In this document: in pieces, positions 19,214 to 28,787 of the stretch
Position numbering within the stretch: the first letter of the stretch is position 1
How the letters are laid out: each line of letters opens with the position of its first letter
Source of the DNA: Prevotella communis
GTDB taxonomy: Bacteria > Bacteroidota > Bacteroidia > Bacteroidales > Bacteroidaceae
Direction of reading: 5' to 3'
Assembly: GCF_022024115.1 (NCBI RefSeq)
Contig: NZ_CP091792.1
Coordinates: 2,294,001-2,358,000, forward strand
Length of the DNA: 64,000 bases
Position numbers and translations under genes: made by a program
Notes under the pieces: model-generated
Database searches by the model: none
Seen by the model: the letters and a program-made list of their open reading frames with translations, nothing else
What the model was told of the DNA's origin: nothing

Positions 19214-19258
19214 TTTTCCGCAAATTTACTAACGAAAGTGTTGGTGATTTGCGGAAAA
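19214..19258. terminator. Long imperfect hairpin between the PBP gene and ilvD
   Basis: The 12-bp outer arms TTTTCCGCAAAT/ATTTGCGGAAAA enclose inner arms ACTAAC/GTTGGT with a GAAAGT loop. There is no immediate T-run. It could terminate the PBP transcript, and it overlaps the expected -33 region of the ilvD promoter. Confidence 0.55.
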
Positions 19259-19263
19259 TGCTT

Positions 19264-19271
19264 TATTTTTG
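19264..19271 (+). promoter_or_regulatory. -7 box of the ilvD-ilvB-ilvN operon
   Basis: TATTTTTG matches TAnnTTTG and lies 30 nt upstream of the ilvD ATG. The likely -33 TTG (19241-19243 region) lies inside the second arm of the hairpin at 19214-19258. Confidence 0.6.
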
Positions 19272-19300
19272 CAGTTCTTTAAGAAAATCAAGATACGATT

Positions 19301-21094
19301 ATGAAACATCAACTGAGAAGTAGCATCTGCACAGAAGGCAGACGTATGGCAGGAGCGCGCGCCCTTTGGGTGGCAACAGGTATGAAACGTGAGCAATTCG
19401 GCAAACCTATCATTGCCATTGTCAACTCCTTCACCCAGTTCGTCCCTGGTCATACCCATCTGCACGAGATTGGTCAGATTGTCAAACAGGAAATCGAGGC
19501 CATGGGATGCTATGCAGCAGAATTCAATACAATAGCCATTGATGATGGTATCGCCATGGGACATGATGGCATGCTCTATTCACTGCCCTCACGCGATATC
19601 ATTGCCGACTCTGTGGAGTATATGGTCAACGCCCATAAGGCAGATGCCATGATTTGCATCTCCAACTGCGACAAGGTGACACCAGGCATGCTGATGGCCT
19701 CTATGCGCCTGAACATCCCCACCGTGTTCTGTTCTGGCGGACCTATGGAGGCAGGCAAATGGCGTGGCGAGAATGCCGACCTGATCACAGCGATGATCAA
19801 GGGTGCCGACCCCTCTGTATCCGACGAGGAGATGGCTCAGATTGAAGGCTGTGCCTGTCCTGGATGCGGCTCATGCTCAGGTATGTTTACTGCCAACAGC
19901 ATGAACTCACTCACAGAGGCTATCGGCCTCTCTCTGCCAGGCAATGGTACTATCCTGGCTACCCACGCCAATCGTATCGAACTCTTCAAGGCTGCTGCCC
20001 GTCAGGTGGTAAAGAATGCCCTGGCTTACTATGAGGATGGCGACGAGAGCGTACTGCCTCGCAATATCGCTACGCGCGATGCTTTCCTCAATGCCATGAC
20101 CCTCGACATCGCCATGGGTGGCTCTACCAATACGGTGCTCCATCTGCTGGCTGTGGCTCAGGAGGCTGGTGCCGACTTCACCATCAAGGATATCGATGAA
20201 CTGAGTCGTAAGACGCCCTGCCTCTGCAAACTGGCTCCCAACACGCAGAAATACTCTGTTCAGGAGTGCAACCGTGCCGGTGGCATCCTGGGCATCATGA
20301 ACGAGCTCAACAAGGGCGGACTTATCCGCACCAATGCGCCTCGCGTGGATGGCATGACGCTGGGCGAGGCCATGAAGGCTTATGATATTACTAGTGAGAC
20401 TAGTAAGACTAGTATCTACTTCTCTGCCCCAGGCAACCGATTCTCTACCAAGATGGGCTCACAGAGCGAGGTATATCCATCACTCGACACAGACCGTGCC
20501 AATGGCTGTATCCGTGATATCGCACATGCCTACACCAAGGATGGCGGACTGGCTGTGCTTTTCGGAAATATCGCACAGGACGGTTGTGTGGTAAAAACAG
20601 CCGGTGTTGACGAGAGTCTGTGGCATTTCGAAGGTCCTGCCGTGGTCTTCGACTCTCAGGAAGATGCCTGCGAGGGCATCCTTGGCGGTAAGGTGAAGAA
20701 AGGCGACTGCGTCGTCATCACCCACGAAGGTCCCAAGGGCGGTCCCGGCATGCAGGAGATGCTCTACCCCACCTCATACATCAAGTCTATGCATATGGGT
20801 AAGGAGTGTGCCCTGATTACCGACGGACGCTTCTCTGGTGGCACCAGCGGCCTCTCTATCGGCCATATCTCACCCGAGGCAGCCTCTGGCGGCAACATCG
20901 GCAAGATTAAGGATGGCGACATCATCGAGATTGACATCCCCAACCGTTCTATCAACGTAAGACTCTCAGACGAGGAACTTGCAGCCCGTCCTCAGCAGCC
21001 CCTGAAGCGCAATCGCGTGGTCAGCAAGGCGCTGCGTGCCTATGCACAGAGCGTATCGTCAGCAGACAAGGGCGGCGTTAGAATCATTGATTAA
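19301..21094 (+). CDS. ilvD: Dihydroxy-acid dehydratase
   Basis: This 597-aa IlvD/Edd-family enzyme has the iron-sulfur cluster cysteines in [11 protein letters not shown] and [16 protein letters not shown], and the C-terminal substrate region [16 protein letters not shown] and [19 protein letters not shown]. It dehydrates dihydroxy-acids in valine and isoleucine synthesis. A variable loop (DNA 20390-20416) is encoded by three tandem 9-bp units beginning ACTAGT, which looks like an in-frame repeat insertion. It is the first gene of an ilvD-ilvB-ilvN cluster. Confidence 0.97.
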   Translation: MKHQLRSSICTEGRRMAGARALWVATGMKREQFGKPIIAIVNSFTQFVPGHTHLHEIGQIVKQEIEAMGCYAAEFNTIAIDDGIAMGHDGMLYSLPSRDIIADSVEYMVNAHKADAMICISNCDKVTPGMLMASMRLNIPTVFCSGGPMEAGKWRGENADLITAMIKGADPSVSDEEMAQIEGCACPGCGSCSGMFTANSMNSLTEAIGLSLPGNGTILATHANRIELFKAAARQVVKNALAYYEDGDESVLPRNIATRDAFLNAMTLDIAMGGSTNTVLHLLAVAQEAGADFTIKDIDELSRKTPCLCKLAPNTQKYSVQECNRAGGILGIMNELNKGGLIRTNAPRVDGMTLGEAMKAYDITSETSKTSIYFSAPGNRFSTKMGSQSEVYPSLDTDRANGCIRDIAHAYTKDGGLAVLFGNIAQDGCVVKTAGVDESLWHFEGPAVVFDSQEDACEGILGGKVKKGDCVVITHEGPKGGPGMQEMLYPTSYIKSMHMGKECALITDGRFSGGTSGLSIGHISPEAASGGNIGKIKDGDIIEIDIPNRSINVRLSDEELAARPQQPLKRNRVVSKALRAYAQSVSSADKGGVRIID

Positions 21095-21107
21095 GACTCT
21101 CCCCCGC

Positions 21108-21127
21108 CCCCTCCCTGGAGGGAGGGG
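21108..21127 (+). repeat. GC-rich intercistronic hairpin between ilvD and ilvB
   Basis: CCCCTCCC/GGGAGGGG with loop TGGA forms an 8-bp stem with no T-run. A similar C-rich/G-rich hairpin is embedded in the primase-like gene near 54490-54510. It looks like a dispersed stem-loop repeat and not a terminator, and could affect mRNA stability between the two genes. Confidence 0.55.
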
Positions 21128-21151
21128 AGAAATTACATATTTATCAGAGAA

Positions 21152-22861
21152 ATGTTGAAAGATAGAATTACAGGCGCAAAAGCGCTGATGCGCGCACTAC
21201 AGGCCGAGGGCGTGAAGACCATCTTCGGCTATCCTGGTGGCAGTATCATGCCCACCTACGACGCGCTCTACGACTATACACGAGGCGAGAAAAAATGTTT
21301 CGACCATATCCTGGTACGCCACGAACAGGGAGCTACCCATGCTGCTGAGGGCTATGCCCGCGTCAGTGGCGAGGTTGGTGTGGTACTGGTGACCAGTGGT
21401 CCTGGTGTGACCAACACGCTGACAGGTATCGCTGATGCCATGATGGACTCTACGCCTATCGTAGTCATTGCCGGTCAGGTGCCTACAGGTGCGCTGGGTA
21501 CTGATTTCTTCCAGGAGGTCGACCTCGTAGGCGTGGCACAGCCTATCTCCAAGTGGAGCTATCAGATACGTCATGCATCCGATGTGGCATGGGCTGTGAG
21601 CCGTGCCTTCTATATCGCGCGCACAGGACGTCCTGGTCCTGTGGTGCTCGACTTCACCAAGAACGCACAGACTGAGGAGATTGACTGGGAGCCCAAGAAA
21701 TGCGACTTTATCCGTTCTTACGTGCCCTATCCTAAGCTCGACAACGAGGCTGTTCGCCAGGCTGCCGAACTCATCAACAACGCGAAGCGTCCTTTGGCAC
21801 TCGTGGGTCAGGGCGTAGAACTGGGTAACGCGCAGGAGGAACTGAAGGCATTCCTCGAGAAGGCCGACATCCCTGCCGGACGCACCATGCTGGGACTCTC
21901 TGCCCTGCCCTCTAATCATCCGCTCAACGTAGGCATGCTGGGTATGCATGGCAATTATGCCGTGAACCTGAAGGAACAACAGTGCGACGTACTCATCGCT
22001 ATCGGCATGCGCTTCAGCGATCGTGTGACAGGAAACCTGAAGACCTACGCCAAACAGGCCAAGGTGATTCATCTGGATATTGACCGTTCTGAGATTGACA
22101 AGAACGTGAAGGCCCATGTGGCTGTGGTGGCCGACTGTAAGGAGTCGCTCCCTGCCCTCACGGCGCTGGTCAGCAAGAACAACCATCAGGAGTGGCGCGA
22201 CTCTTTCCATGAGCTCGACGAGAAAGAGCGTACCAAAGTCATCGAGCCGGCCATCCATCCCAAGGAGGGTCCACTGCTCATGGGCGAGGTGGTCAATGCT
22301 GTTGCCGAGCAGGCAAAAGAAGACGCCATACTCGTAACGGATGTTGGTCAAAACCAGTTATTTGCAACCCGTTACTTCAAGTATCACAATAAGCGCAGCA
22401 TCTGCACCAGTGGTGGTCTTGGCACCATGGGTTATGGTATGCCTGCAGCCATCGGTGCCACCTTCGGTGCCCCTGATCGTCAGGTATGCTGCTTCATGGG
22501 CGATGGTGGTTTCCAGATGTGTATCGAGGAACTGGGCACCATCATGGAACAGAAGGCGCCAGTGAAGATGATTCTCATGAACAACCACTACCTGGGCAAC
22601 GTACGCCAGTGGCAGGACATGTTCTGGATGCGCCGCAAGTCGTTCACCAAGATGATGAATCCCTGCTACGAGCTCATCGCTCAGGGCTACGGCATCCCCT
22701 ATCAGGCCGTGACAGACCGTAAGGACCTGGCGTCAGCCATCGAGAAGATGTTTGCCACCGATGGTCCATTTATCCTGGAGTGTGCTATCAAGGAAGACGA
22801 TGACGTGCTGCCTATGACGCCTCCAGGTATGGATGTTGATAAGATGAAATTGGAGATTTAA
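21152..22861 (+). CDS. ilvB: Acetolactate synthase, large (catalytic) subunit
   Basis: This 569-aa thiamine-diphosphate enzyme has the N-terminal FGYPGGSIMPTYDAL with HEQGATHAAEGYAR (catalytic Glu in the Pyr domain), a central FAD/Rossmann domain, and the C-terminal TPP/Mg motif MGDGGFQMCIEELGT with NNHYLGNVRQWQ. It condenses two pyruvates, or pyruvate with 2-ketobutyrate. The regulatory subunit gene starts 4 nt after the stop. Confidence 0.97.
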   Translation: MLKDRITGAKALMRALQAEGVKTIFGYPGGSIMPTYDALYDYTRGEKKCFDHILVRHEQGATHAAEGYARVSGEVGVVLVTSGPGVTNTLTGIADAMMDSTPIVVIAGQVPTGALGTDFFQEVDLVGVAQPISKWSYQIRHASDVAWAVSRAFYIARTGRPGPVVLDFTKNAQTEEIDWEPKKCDFIRSYVPYPKLDNEAVRQAAELINNAKRPLALVGQGVELGNAQEELKAFLEKADIPAGRTMLGLSALPSNHPLNVGMLGMHGNYAVNLKEQQCDVLIAIGMRFSDRVTGNLKTYAKQAKVIHLDIDRSEIDKNVKAHVAVVADCKESLPALTALVSKNNHQEWRDSFHELDEKERTKVIEPAIHPKEGPLLMGEVVNAVAEQAKEDAILVTDVGQNQLFATRYFKYHNKRSICTSGGLGTMGYGMPAAIGATFGAPDRQVCCFMGDGGFQMCIEELGTIMEQKAPVKMILMNNHYLGNVRQWQDMFWMRRKSFTKMMNPCYELIAQGYGIPYQAVTDRKDLASAIEKMFATDGPFILECAIKEDDDVLPMTPPGMDVDKMKLEI

Positions 22862-22864
22862 AAT

Positions 22865-23413
22865 ATGGAAGACAAGAAAAAATTATACACCCTGCTCGTC
22901 TATTCTGAGAACGTGGCAGGTATCCTGAACCAGATCACCGCCGTGTTCACCCGTCGTCAGGTTAATATCGAGAGTCTGAACGTATCGGCCTCCAGCATCC
23001 CTGGCGTACACAAATACACCATCACCGCCTGGAGCGATGAAGACCAGATTAAAATCATCACCCGTCAGATTGAGAAGAAAATCGACGTGGTGAAAGCCAA
23101 CTATTTCACTGACGACCAACTCTTTATCCGCGAGGCTGGCCTCTATAAACTTTCTACGGAGAAGGTGCTGGCCAACCCTGAGATTTCGCGCACCGTGCGT
23201 CGCTATGACGCCACCATCACGGAGGTGAACCCCACCTATACCATTGTGATGAAGAGCGGCAAGACCGACGATATCATCGAACTATTCCGCGCGCTCGACG
23301 CCTACGAGTGCGTGCTGCAGTACACCCGCTCAGGTCGTATTGCCGTGACGCGCGGCATGCAGGAGCAGGTCAGCGCCTTCCTCGAAGAACGCGAGGAGAC
23401 AAGGGAAGCGTGA
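22865..23413 (+). CDS. ilvN: Acetolactate synthase, small (regulatory) subunit
   Basis: This 182-aa protein has an N-terminal ACT domain (about residues 5-80, with the SENVAGILNQITAVFTRR signature) and a C-terminal ALS_ss domain. It activates the large subunit and normally confers feedback inhibition by valine. The 3-nt gap from ilvB supports coupled translation for subunit balance. The next gene, a thioesterase, follows 24 nt later and is probably in the same transcript. Confidence 0.95.
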   Translation: MEDKKKLYTLLVYSENVAGILNQITAVFTRRQVNIESLNVSASSIPGVHKYTITAWSDEDQIKIITRQIEKKIDVVKANYFTDDQLFIREAGLYKLSTEKVLANPEISRTVRRYDATITEVNPTYTIVMKSGKTDDIIELFRALDAYECVLQYTRSGRIAVTRGMQEQVSAFLEEREETREA

Positions 23414-23437
23414 ATCTTATCAATATGAAATAAAAAT

Positions 23438-24196
23438 ATGAAAAACATGGATAAAATAGGAAAATACGAATTCTTGGCCGAGCCGTTCCACTGCGACTTC
23501 TCAGGCCGTCTTTTCATGGGCCATCTGGGCAACCACATGCTCAATGCAGCCGACTTCCACTCGTCGGCCCGAGGCTTTGGTATGAAATACCTCATGACCA
23601 TCAACCGCTCGTGGGTGCTCTCGCGCCTGGCTATCGAGATGGAGGAGATGCCCCAGCAATACACCAAGTTCAATGTGGAGACATGGGTAGAGAGTGCCAT
23701 GCGCTATTTTACCAGCCGTAACTTCGCCGTCACAGGTGTTGATGGCAAGGTCTATGGCTACGGACGCTCTATCTGGGCCATGATCGACACCGACAGTCGC
23801 CAGCCAACGGACATCTTCTCGATAGACAATGGCGCCATCAACAACTGGATTGTGGCAGACAAGGACTGCCCTATCGACAAGGGCGGACGCGTGAAGATGA
23901 GCGACGGCGCCGAACTCATCCGCACCATCGACACTTTTTACAATGATGTAGATATCAACGGGCATATCAACTCCGTGAAATACATTGAGCACGTGCTCGA
24001 CCTCTGGGACCTCGACTGGTATCGCACACATGCCATCAAGCGCTTCGAAATAGCCTATGTGGCCGAGGCTCACGCTGGCGACAAACTCTCTTTCCATCAG
24101 GAACATACGGCCGACGACGAGTACTGCGTCCGCATTGTTCGCACGGATGGCACCGAATGCTGTCGCAGCAAAGTGACATTTACAAAAATATCTTAA
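23438..24196 (+). CDS. Acyl-ACP thioesterase
   Basis: This 252-aa double hot-dog protein of the acyl-ACP thioesterase family has the N-terminal pattern YEFLAEPFHCDFSGRL and the catalytic-region motif DVDINGHINSVKYIEHVLD, where Asn and His match the plant FatA/FatB-type active site. It releases fatty acids from acyl carrier protein. Its position after ilvN may link it to branched-chain fatty-acid metabolism, which is inference. Confidence 0.9.
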   Translation: MKNMDKIGKYEFLAEPFHCDFSGRLFMGHLGNHMLNAADFHSSARGFGMKYLMTINRSWVLSRLAIEMEEMPQQYTKFNVETWVESAMRYFTSRNFAVTGVDGKVYGYGRSIWAMIDTDSRQPTDIFSIDNGAINNWIVADKDCPIDKGGRVKMSDGAELIRTIDTFYNDVDINGHINSVKYIEHVLDLWDLDWYRTHAIKRFEIAYVAEAHAGDKLSFHQEHTADDEYCVRIVRTDGTECCRSKVTFTKIS

Positions 24197-24211
24197 TTTT
24201 TCTGATAAACC

Positions 24212-24243
24212 TTTGGCGTTTTCAATGAAAATGCCTAATTTCG
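24212..24243 (+). promoter_or_regulatory. Promoter of the EF-G-like gene
   Basis: TTTG (24212-24215) and TAATTTCG (24236-24243) are separated by exactly 20 nt. The -7 box has one mismatch to TAnnTTTG. The spacer contains a small hairpin, GGCGTTTTC/GAAAATGCC. Confidence 0.6.
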
Positions 24244-24285
24244 AACCCACAATTTATTATACCTATAACCTAAAGACTATAAAGT

Positions 24286-26445
24286 ATGAAAGTTTATCAG
24301 ACAAACGAGATTAAGAACATTGCATTGCTTGGCAGTGCGGGTAGCGGCAAGACTACTCTTGCCGAAGCAATGGTTTACGAGGCCGGCATCATCAAGCGTC
24401 GCGGCACCGTAGAAGGTAAGAACACCATGAGCGATTATTTCCCCGTTGAACAGGAATATGGCTACTCGGTGTTCTCTACTGTTTTTCATGTGGAGTGGAA
24501 TAACAAAAAACTCAATATCATTGACTGTCCAGGTTCAGACGACTTCGTAGGTGGTGCCATCACCGCCCTCAACGTCACCGACCAGGCTGTTATTCTGCTG
24601 AATGGCCAGTATGGCCCTGAGGTAGGCACCCAGAATGCCTTCCGCTACACAGAAAAGCTGCAGAAGCCCGTCATCTTCCTGGTAAACCAGTTGGATAAGG
24701 AGCACTGCGACTTTGACACTATCCTTACTAATATGAAGGAGATCTACGGTGAGAAGTGCGTACCCGTGCAGTATCCTATTGCCACAGGTCCTGATTTCAA
24801 CGCCGTGATCGACGTGCTTCTGATGAAGAAATACTCATGGAAGCCCGAAGGCGGTGCTCCTATCATTGAGGAGATTCCTGCCGACCAGATGGAGAAAGCA
24901 AAGGAGTTGCACGCTACCCTCGTAGAGGCTGCTGCAGCCAACGATGATACACTGATGGAGAAATTCTTCGAGAGCGAGAGCCTCACTGAGGACGAGATGC
25001 GCGAAGGTATCCGCAAGGGTCTGGTAACCCGTTCTATCTTCCCCGTGTTCTGCGTCTGCGCAGGCAAGGATATGGGTGTGCGCCGTCTGATGGAGTTCCT
25101 GGGCAATGTGGTGCCCTTTGTGAGCGAGATGCCCAAGGTGCGCAACACCCGTGGCGAGGAGGTCACCCCCGATGCCGCAGGCCCCACATCGCTCTATTTC
25201 TTCAAGACGGGCGTAGAGCCCCACATCGGCGAGGTGCAGTATTTCAAGGTGATGAGTGGCGCTGTGAAGAGTGGCGACGACCTGACCAACTCCGACCGTG
25301 GTTCTAAGGAGCGCATCGGCACCATCTATGCATGTGCAGGAGCCAACCGCATCCCAGTTGACGAACTGAAGGCCGGCGACATCGGCTGTACCGTGAAACT
25401 GAAGGACGTGAAGACCGGCAATGCCCTCAACGGCAAGGACTGCGAGTGGCGCTACGACTTCATCAAGTATCCTAATTCTAAGTATTCTCGCGCCATCAAG
25501 GCCGTCAACGAGGCCGAGACCGAGAAGATGATGGTGGCCCTGACCAAGATGCGTCAGGAAGACCCCACATGGGTTGTAGAGCAGTCTAAAGAGCTTCGCC
25601 AGATCATCGTTCATGGTCAGGGAGAATTCCACCTGCGCACCCTGAAATGGCGTATGGAGAACAACGAGAAGATCAAGATTGAGTATATCGAGCCCAAGAT
25701 TCCTTATCGTGAGACCATCACGAAGATGGCACGTGCCGACTATCGCCACAAGAAGCAGTCAGGCGGTGCTGGTCAGTTTGGTGAGGTCCACCTGATTGTA
25801 GAGCCCTATGCTGACGGTATGCCCGATCCTACATCATTCAAGATTAACGGCCAGGAGTTCAAGATGAACATCAAGGGCAAGGAAGAGATCGACCTGGAAT
25901 GGGGCGGCAAACTCGTCTTCATCAACTCCGTGGTGGGTGGTGCCATCGATATGCGCTTCATGCCCGCTATCCTCAAGGGTATCATGGAACGCATGGAACA
26001 GGGTCCTCTGACAGGTTCTTACGCTCGCGACGTGCGCGTTATCGTCTACGACGGTAAGATGCACCCCGTTGACTCTAACGAGCTCTCATTCATGCTGGCT
26101 GCACGTAATGCATTCAGCGCTGCCTTCCGCGAGGCTGGACCTAAGGTGCTGGAGCCTATCTACGACCTCGAGGTCTATGTACCTGCCGACTATATGGGCG
26201 ACGTGATGAGCGACCTGCAGGGGCGCCGTGCCATCATCATGGGTATGGACTCTGAGGCTGGCTATCAGAAGCTCTCTGCCAAGATTCCTTTGAAGGAGCT
26301 CTCCAACTATTCTATCGCACTGAGCTCTATCACTGGCGGTCGTGCATCGTTCACCACCAAGTTTGCCTCTTACGAACTGGTGCCAAACGATATCCAGCAG
26401 ACCCTTATCAAGGAGCACGAGGCCGAACTCAAGGACGAGGACTAA
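24286..26445 (+). CDS. Elongation factor G paralogue (EF-G2 type)
   Basis: This 719-aa protein has the full EF-G domain order, but its G-domain deviates from canonical EF-G. The P-loop reads GSAGSGKT (residues 12-19), the switch I region around YFPVEQEYGYSV lacks the usual RGITI, G3 is DCPG, and G4 is NQLD in place of NKxD. Domains II-V follow, with the EF-G domain IV pattern YRHKKQSGGAGQFGEV. An EF-G paralogue of Bacteroides, EF-G2, is known to support translocation without GTP hydrolysis and to matter for gut colonisation. This gene is a plausible orthologue, but I have not compared sequences. Confidence 0.88.
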   Translation: MKVYQTNEIKNIALLGSAGSGKTTLAEAMVYEAGIIKRRGTVEGKNTMSDYFPVEQEYGYSVFSTVFHVEWNNKKLNIIDCPGSDDFVGGAITALNVTDQAVILLNGQYGPEVGTQNAFRYTEKLQKPVIFLVNQLDKEHCDFDTILTNMKEIYGEKCVPVQYPIATGPDFNAVIDVLLMKKYSWKPEGGAPIIEEIPADQMEKAKELHATLVEAAAANDDTLMEKFFESESLTEDEMREGIRKGLVTRSIFPVFCVCAGKDMGVRRLMEFLGNVVPFVSEMPKVRNTRGEEVTPDAAGPTSLYFFKTGVEPHIGEVQYFKVMSGAVKSGDDLTNSDRGSKERIGTIYACAGANRIPVDELKAGDIGCTVKLKDVKTGNALNGKDCEWRYDFIKYPNSKYSRAIKAVNEAETEKMMVALTKMRQEDPTWVVEQSKELRQIIVHGQGEFHLRTLKWRMENNEKIKIEYIEPKIPYRETITKMARADYRHKKQSGGAGQFGEVHLIVEPYADGMPDPTSFKINGQEFKMNIKGKEEIDLEWGGKLVFINSVVGGAIDMRFMPAILKGIMERMEQGPLTGSYARDVRVIVYDGKMHPVDSNELSFMLAARNAFSAAFREAGPKVLEPIYDLEVYVPADYMGDVMSDLQGRRAIIMGMDSEAGYQKLSAKIPLKELSNYSIALSSITGGRASFTTKFASYELVPNDIQQTLIKEHEAELKDED

Positions 26446-26474
26446 CCCCTCGCCTATCGATAAACGAAAAAAAA

Positions 26475-26498
26475 GATGCGTCTCAAAAGAGGCGCATC
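26475..26498. terminator. Terminator after the EF-G-like gene
   Basis: The stem GATGCGTCTC/GAGGCGCATC (10 bp, one T-G) with loop AAAA is followed by ACTTTTTTG. The preceding A-run makes it usable for the minus-strand tRNA-Tyr transcript as well. Confidence 0.9.
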
Positions 26499-26530
26499 AC
26501 TTTTTTGTTTTCAAAAAGCTTTTAGTGAAG

Positions 26531-26613
26531 TGGGTGCTGATGGATTCGAACCACCGAAGTCGAAAGACAGCAGATTTACAGTCTGCCCCATTTGGCCACT
26601 CTGGAAAACACCC
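26531..26613 (-). tRNA. tRNA-Tyr (GTA)
   Basis: This is an 83-nt class II tRNA on the minus strand. The acceptor stem GGGTGTT pairs with AGCACCC with discriminator A. The anticodon loop CTGTAAA gives anticodon GTA. The variable arm is long and the T-loop is TTCGAAT. CCA is not encoded. A TACCTTTG promoter box lies about 20 nt upstream. Confidence 0.97.
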
Positions 26614-26631
26614 GTTTTTCAAAAGCGAGTG

Positions 26632-26639
26632 CAAAGGTA
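26632..26639 (-). promoter_or_regulatory. -7 box of tRNA-Tyr
   Basis: The minus strand reads TACCTTTG, 19 nt upstream of the mature tRNA 5' end. Confidence 0.7.
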
Positions 26640-26766
26640 CTGATTTTTTTCGAGACTACCAAATATTTTTCGCAGAAAAAAATCTTTTCAAAGAAAAAGT
26701 ACGTCTTGTTTAAACCTCAGGATAGTGCCCCCGTCTAATTACGTAGTAAATTTAATCAATCATTAA

Positions 26767-27654
<888 letters not shown>

Positions 27655-27679
27655 AACACGCTTCTACAGAGCAAAATAC

Positions 27680-27707
27680 AGAGGATGAGCCATGTGACCC
27701 ATCCTCT
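27680..27707 (+). terminator. Terminator after the esterase gene
   Basis: AGAGGATG/CATCCTCT stem with a 12-nt loop and an uninterrupted run of T. Confidence 0.85.
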
Positions 27708-27745
27708 TTTTTTTATTTCTCATACCTATTTCGGATTAACCAAAC

Positions 27746-27778
27746 CTTACAATCTTACATTCTTACAATCTTACATTT
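27746..27778 (+). repeat. Left array of 8-bp repeats, locus 1
   Basis: Four tandem units alternate TTACAATC and TTACATTC/T. The array is the inverted counterpart of 27871-27905 and lies outside any gene. Confidence 0.9.
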
Positions 27779-27806
27779 GGTATAAAAAAAATGCGGAGAG
27801 AAGTAT

Positions 27807-27844
27807 AAGTAATATAATAATATTATAATATTATTATATTACTT
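27807..27844. repeat. Perfect 38-bp AT-rich palindrome, locus 1
   Basis: The sequence from AAGTAATATAATAATATT to its mirror end ATATTACTT equals its own reverse complement over all 38 bases and contains only two G/C pairs. Its centre (27825.5) coincides with the midpoint of the two flanking arrays. Confidence 0.95.
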
Positions 27845-27870
27845 AACTCCAACCTCAAAAAAAACATATG

Positions 27871-27905
27871 AAATGTAAGAATGTAAGATTGTAAGATTGT
27901 AAGAT
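27871..27905 (-). repeat. Right array of 8-bp repeats, locus 1
   Basis: Four tandem units of GTAAGATT type (GTAAGAAT, then GTAAGATT twice, then GTAAGATA) are the reverse complement in character of the left array. Confidence 0.9.
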
Positions 27906-27938
27906 ATTCATGTTTTCATATTTCTTGACAAATAATAA

Positions 27939-27969
27939 TTGTAGATATCATTTTTTATGAGTACCTTTG
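27939..27969 (+). promoter_or_regulatory. Strong promoter followed by a structured leader and a truncated frame
   Basis: TTG (27939-27941) and TACCTTTG (27962-27969) are separated by exactly 20 nt, matching the Bacteroidetes consensus. The start point should be near 27976. The predicted leader contains the hairpin AATTTTCCT/AGGAAAATT (28014-28039) before an ATG at 28121. Between the esterase terminator and the LUD gene nothing else coding is seen. Confidence 0.8.
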
Positions 27970-28120
27970 CATCGTCAATAAGGGATAAATATTGCGCCCT
28001 AACTAGCGAGAATAATTTTCCTAGTGCACGAGGAAAATTGGAAGCACGAAGACACTATAGAAGCCCGAAATTGACACCAATAAAAATAATTAACAATACC
28101 ATTTAAAACACATTTAGATT

Positions 28121-28213
28121 ATGCCATTCTTTGAACTCATTAACCAGACCATCAGTATCCTAGGTTTTCACCTACCAACACAACGACATGTCGGCCCTGA
28201 GGGGAGTTCCTGA
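28121..28213 (+). pseudogene. Short open frame, probable remnant of a truncated gene
   Basis: The frame begins MPFFELINQTISILGF and stops after 30 codons. It has a good promoter, a 140-nt leader and a typical A-rich pre-start region. From about codon 11 it runs antisense into the 3' end of the converging LUD gene, whose own C-terminus (VGENLGY) looks intact. The simplest reading is that an earlier gene was cut here. A genuine 30-aa peptide is possible. I recognise no family. Confidence 0.4.
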
Positions 28214-28787
28214 GGAAATGGACATAGTTACAGATAGACTGCGACGAGTTGCAGTTATGACACACACCGTCGGTCTTGCAAGGCGTCTTGACATCGAAGC
28301 GCGCCGCGTTGGTAGGCGCCGCCGTGCTGCGCGCCCTAGCCAGAGCAGCCTCCACACTTTGAGCCACCTTATTTATACCGACGATAAAGATCACCTTCTT
28401 CGGTCCCCAGGTGATGGCAGCCACCCGGTTTCCGTTGCCATCAATGTTCACAATGACGCCATCCTCAGAGATAGCATTGGCGCTAGACAGATAGACGTCT
28501 GAAGAGAACGCCCTGAGATATATCGCTTGTGCTTCCTCTGGCGTTGCAGCGAGGTCACGGTCGAGCACCTCGAGTGTACCACGGTCTTTAAGATACTGGG
28601 GGATACCCATGTCGCGGACAGTCATTGTACCGCCCCACGTCACACTGCTTCCGTCCTCAATGAGTTCAGAAACTTTCTTCACGGCCTCTTCTGCCGTCGC
28701 ACAATAGAAGCCCTCCATATGCCGGCGCTTCAGGTTCTTGATAACGGTCTGAGCCAACTGCTCATTTCTTTGTTCCAGTGGTGTCAT
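28152..28787 (-). CDS. LUD domain protein (LutC/YkgG-like)
   Basis: This 211-aa protein matches the LUD/lactate-utilisation LutC-type family: an N-terminal helix followed by the NagB-like alpha/beta domain with SSVTWGGTMTVRDMG, the YLSSANAISEDGVIVNIDG segment and a C-terminal Cys-rich stretch (CKTDGVCHNC). Family members take part in lactate oxidation with LutA and LutB, but those are absent here, so it may be a stand-alone form of unknown role. It is monocistronic. Confidence 0.85.
   Translation of the reverse strand: MTPLEQRNEQLAQTVIKNLKRRHMEGFYCATAEEAVKKVSELIEDGSSVTWGGTMTVRDMGIPQYLKDRGTLEVLDRDLAATPEEAQAIYLRAFSSDVYLSSANAISEDGVIVNIDGNGNRVAAITWGPKKVIFIVGINKVAQSVEAALARARSTAAPTNAARFDVKTPCKTDGVCHNCNSSQSICNYVHFLRNSPQGRHVVVLVGENLGY

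Noticed and set aside
21197..22351. A 384-codon open frame opposite ilvB.
   Set aside because: Antisense of a well-identified acetolactate synthase; its residues mirror the ilvB codon usage and no promoter or family pattern exists.
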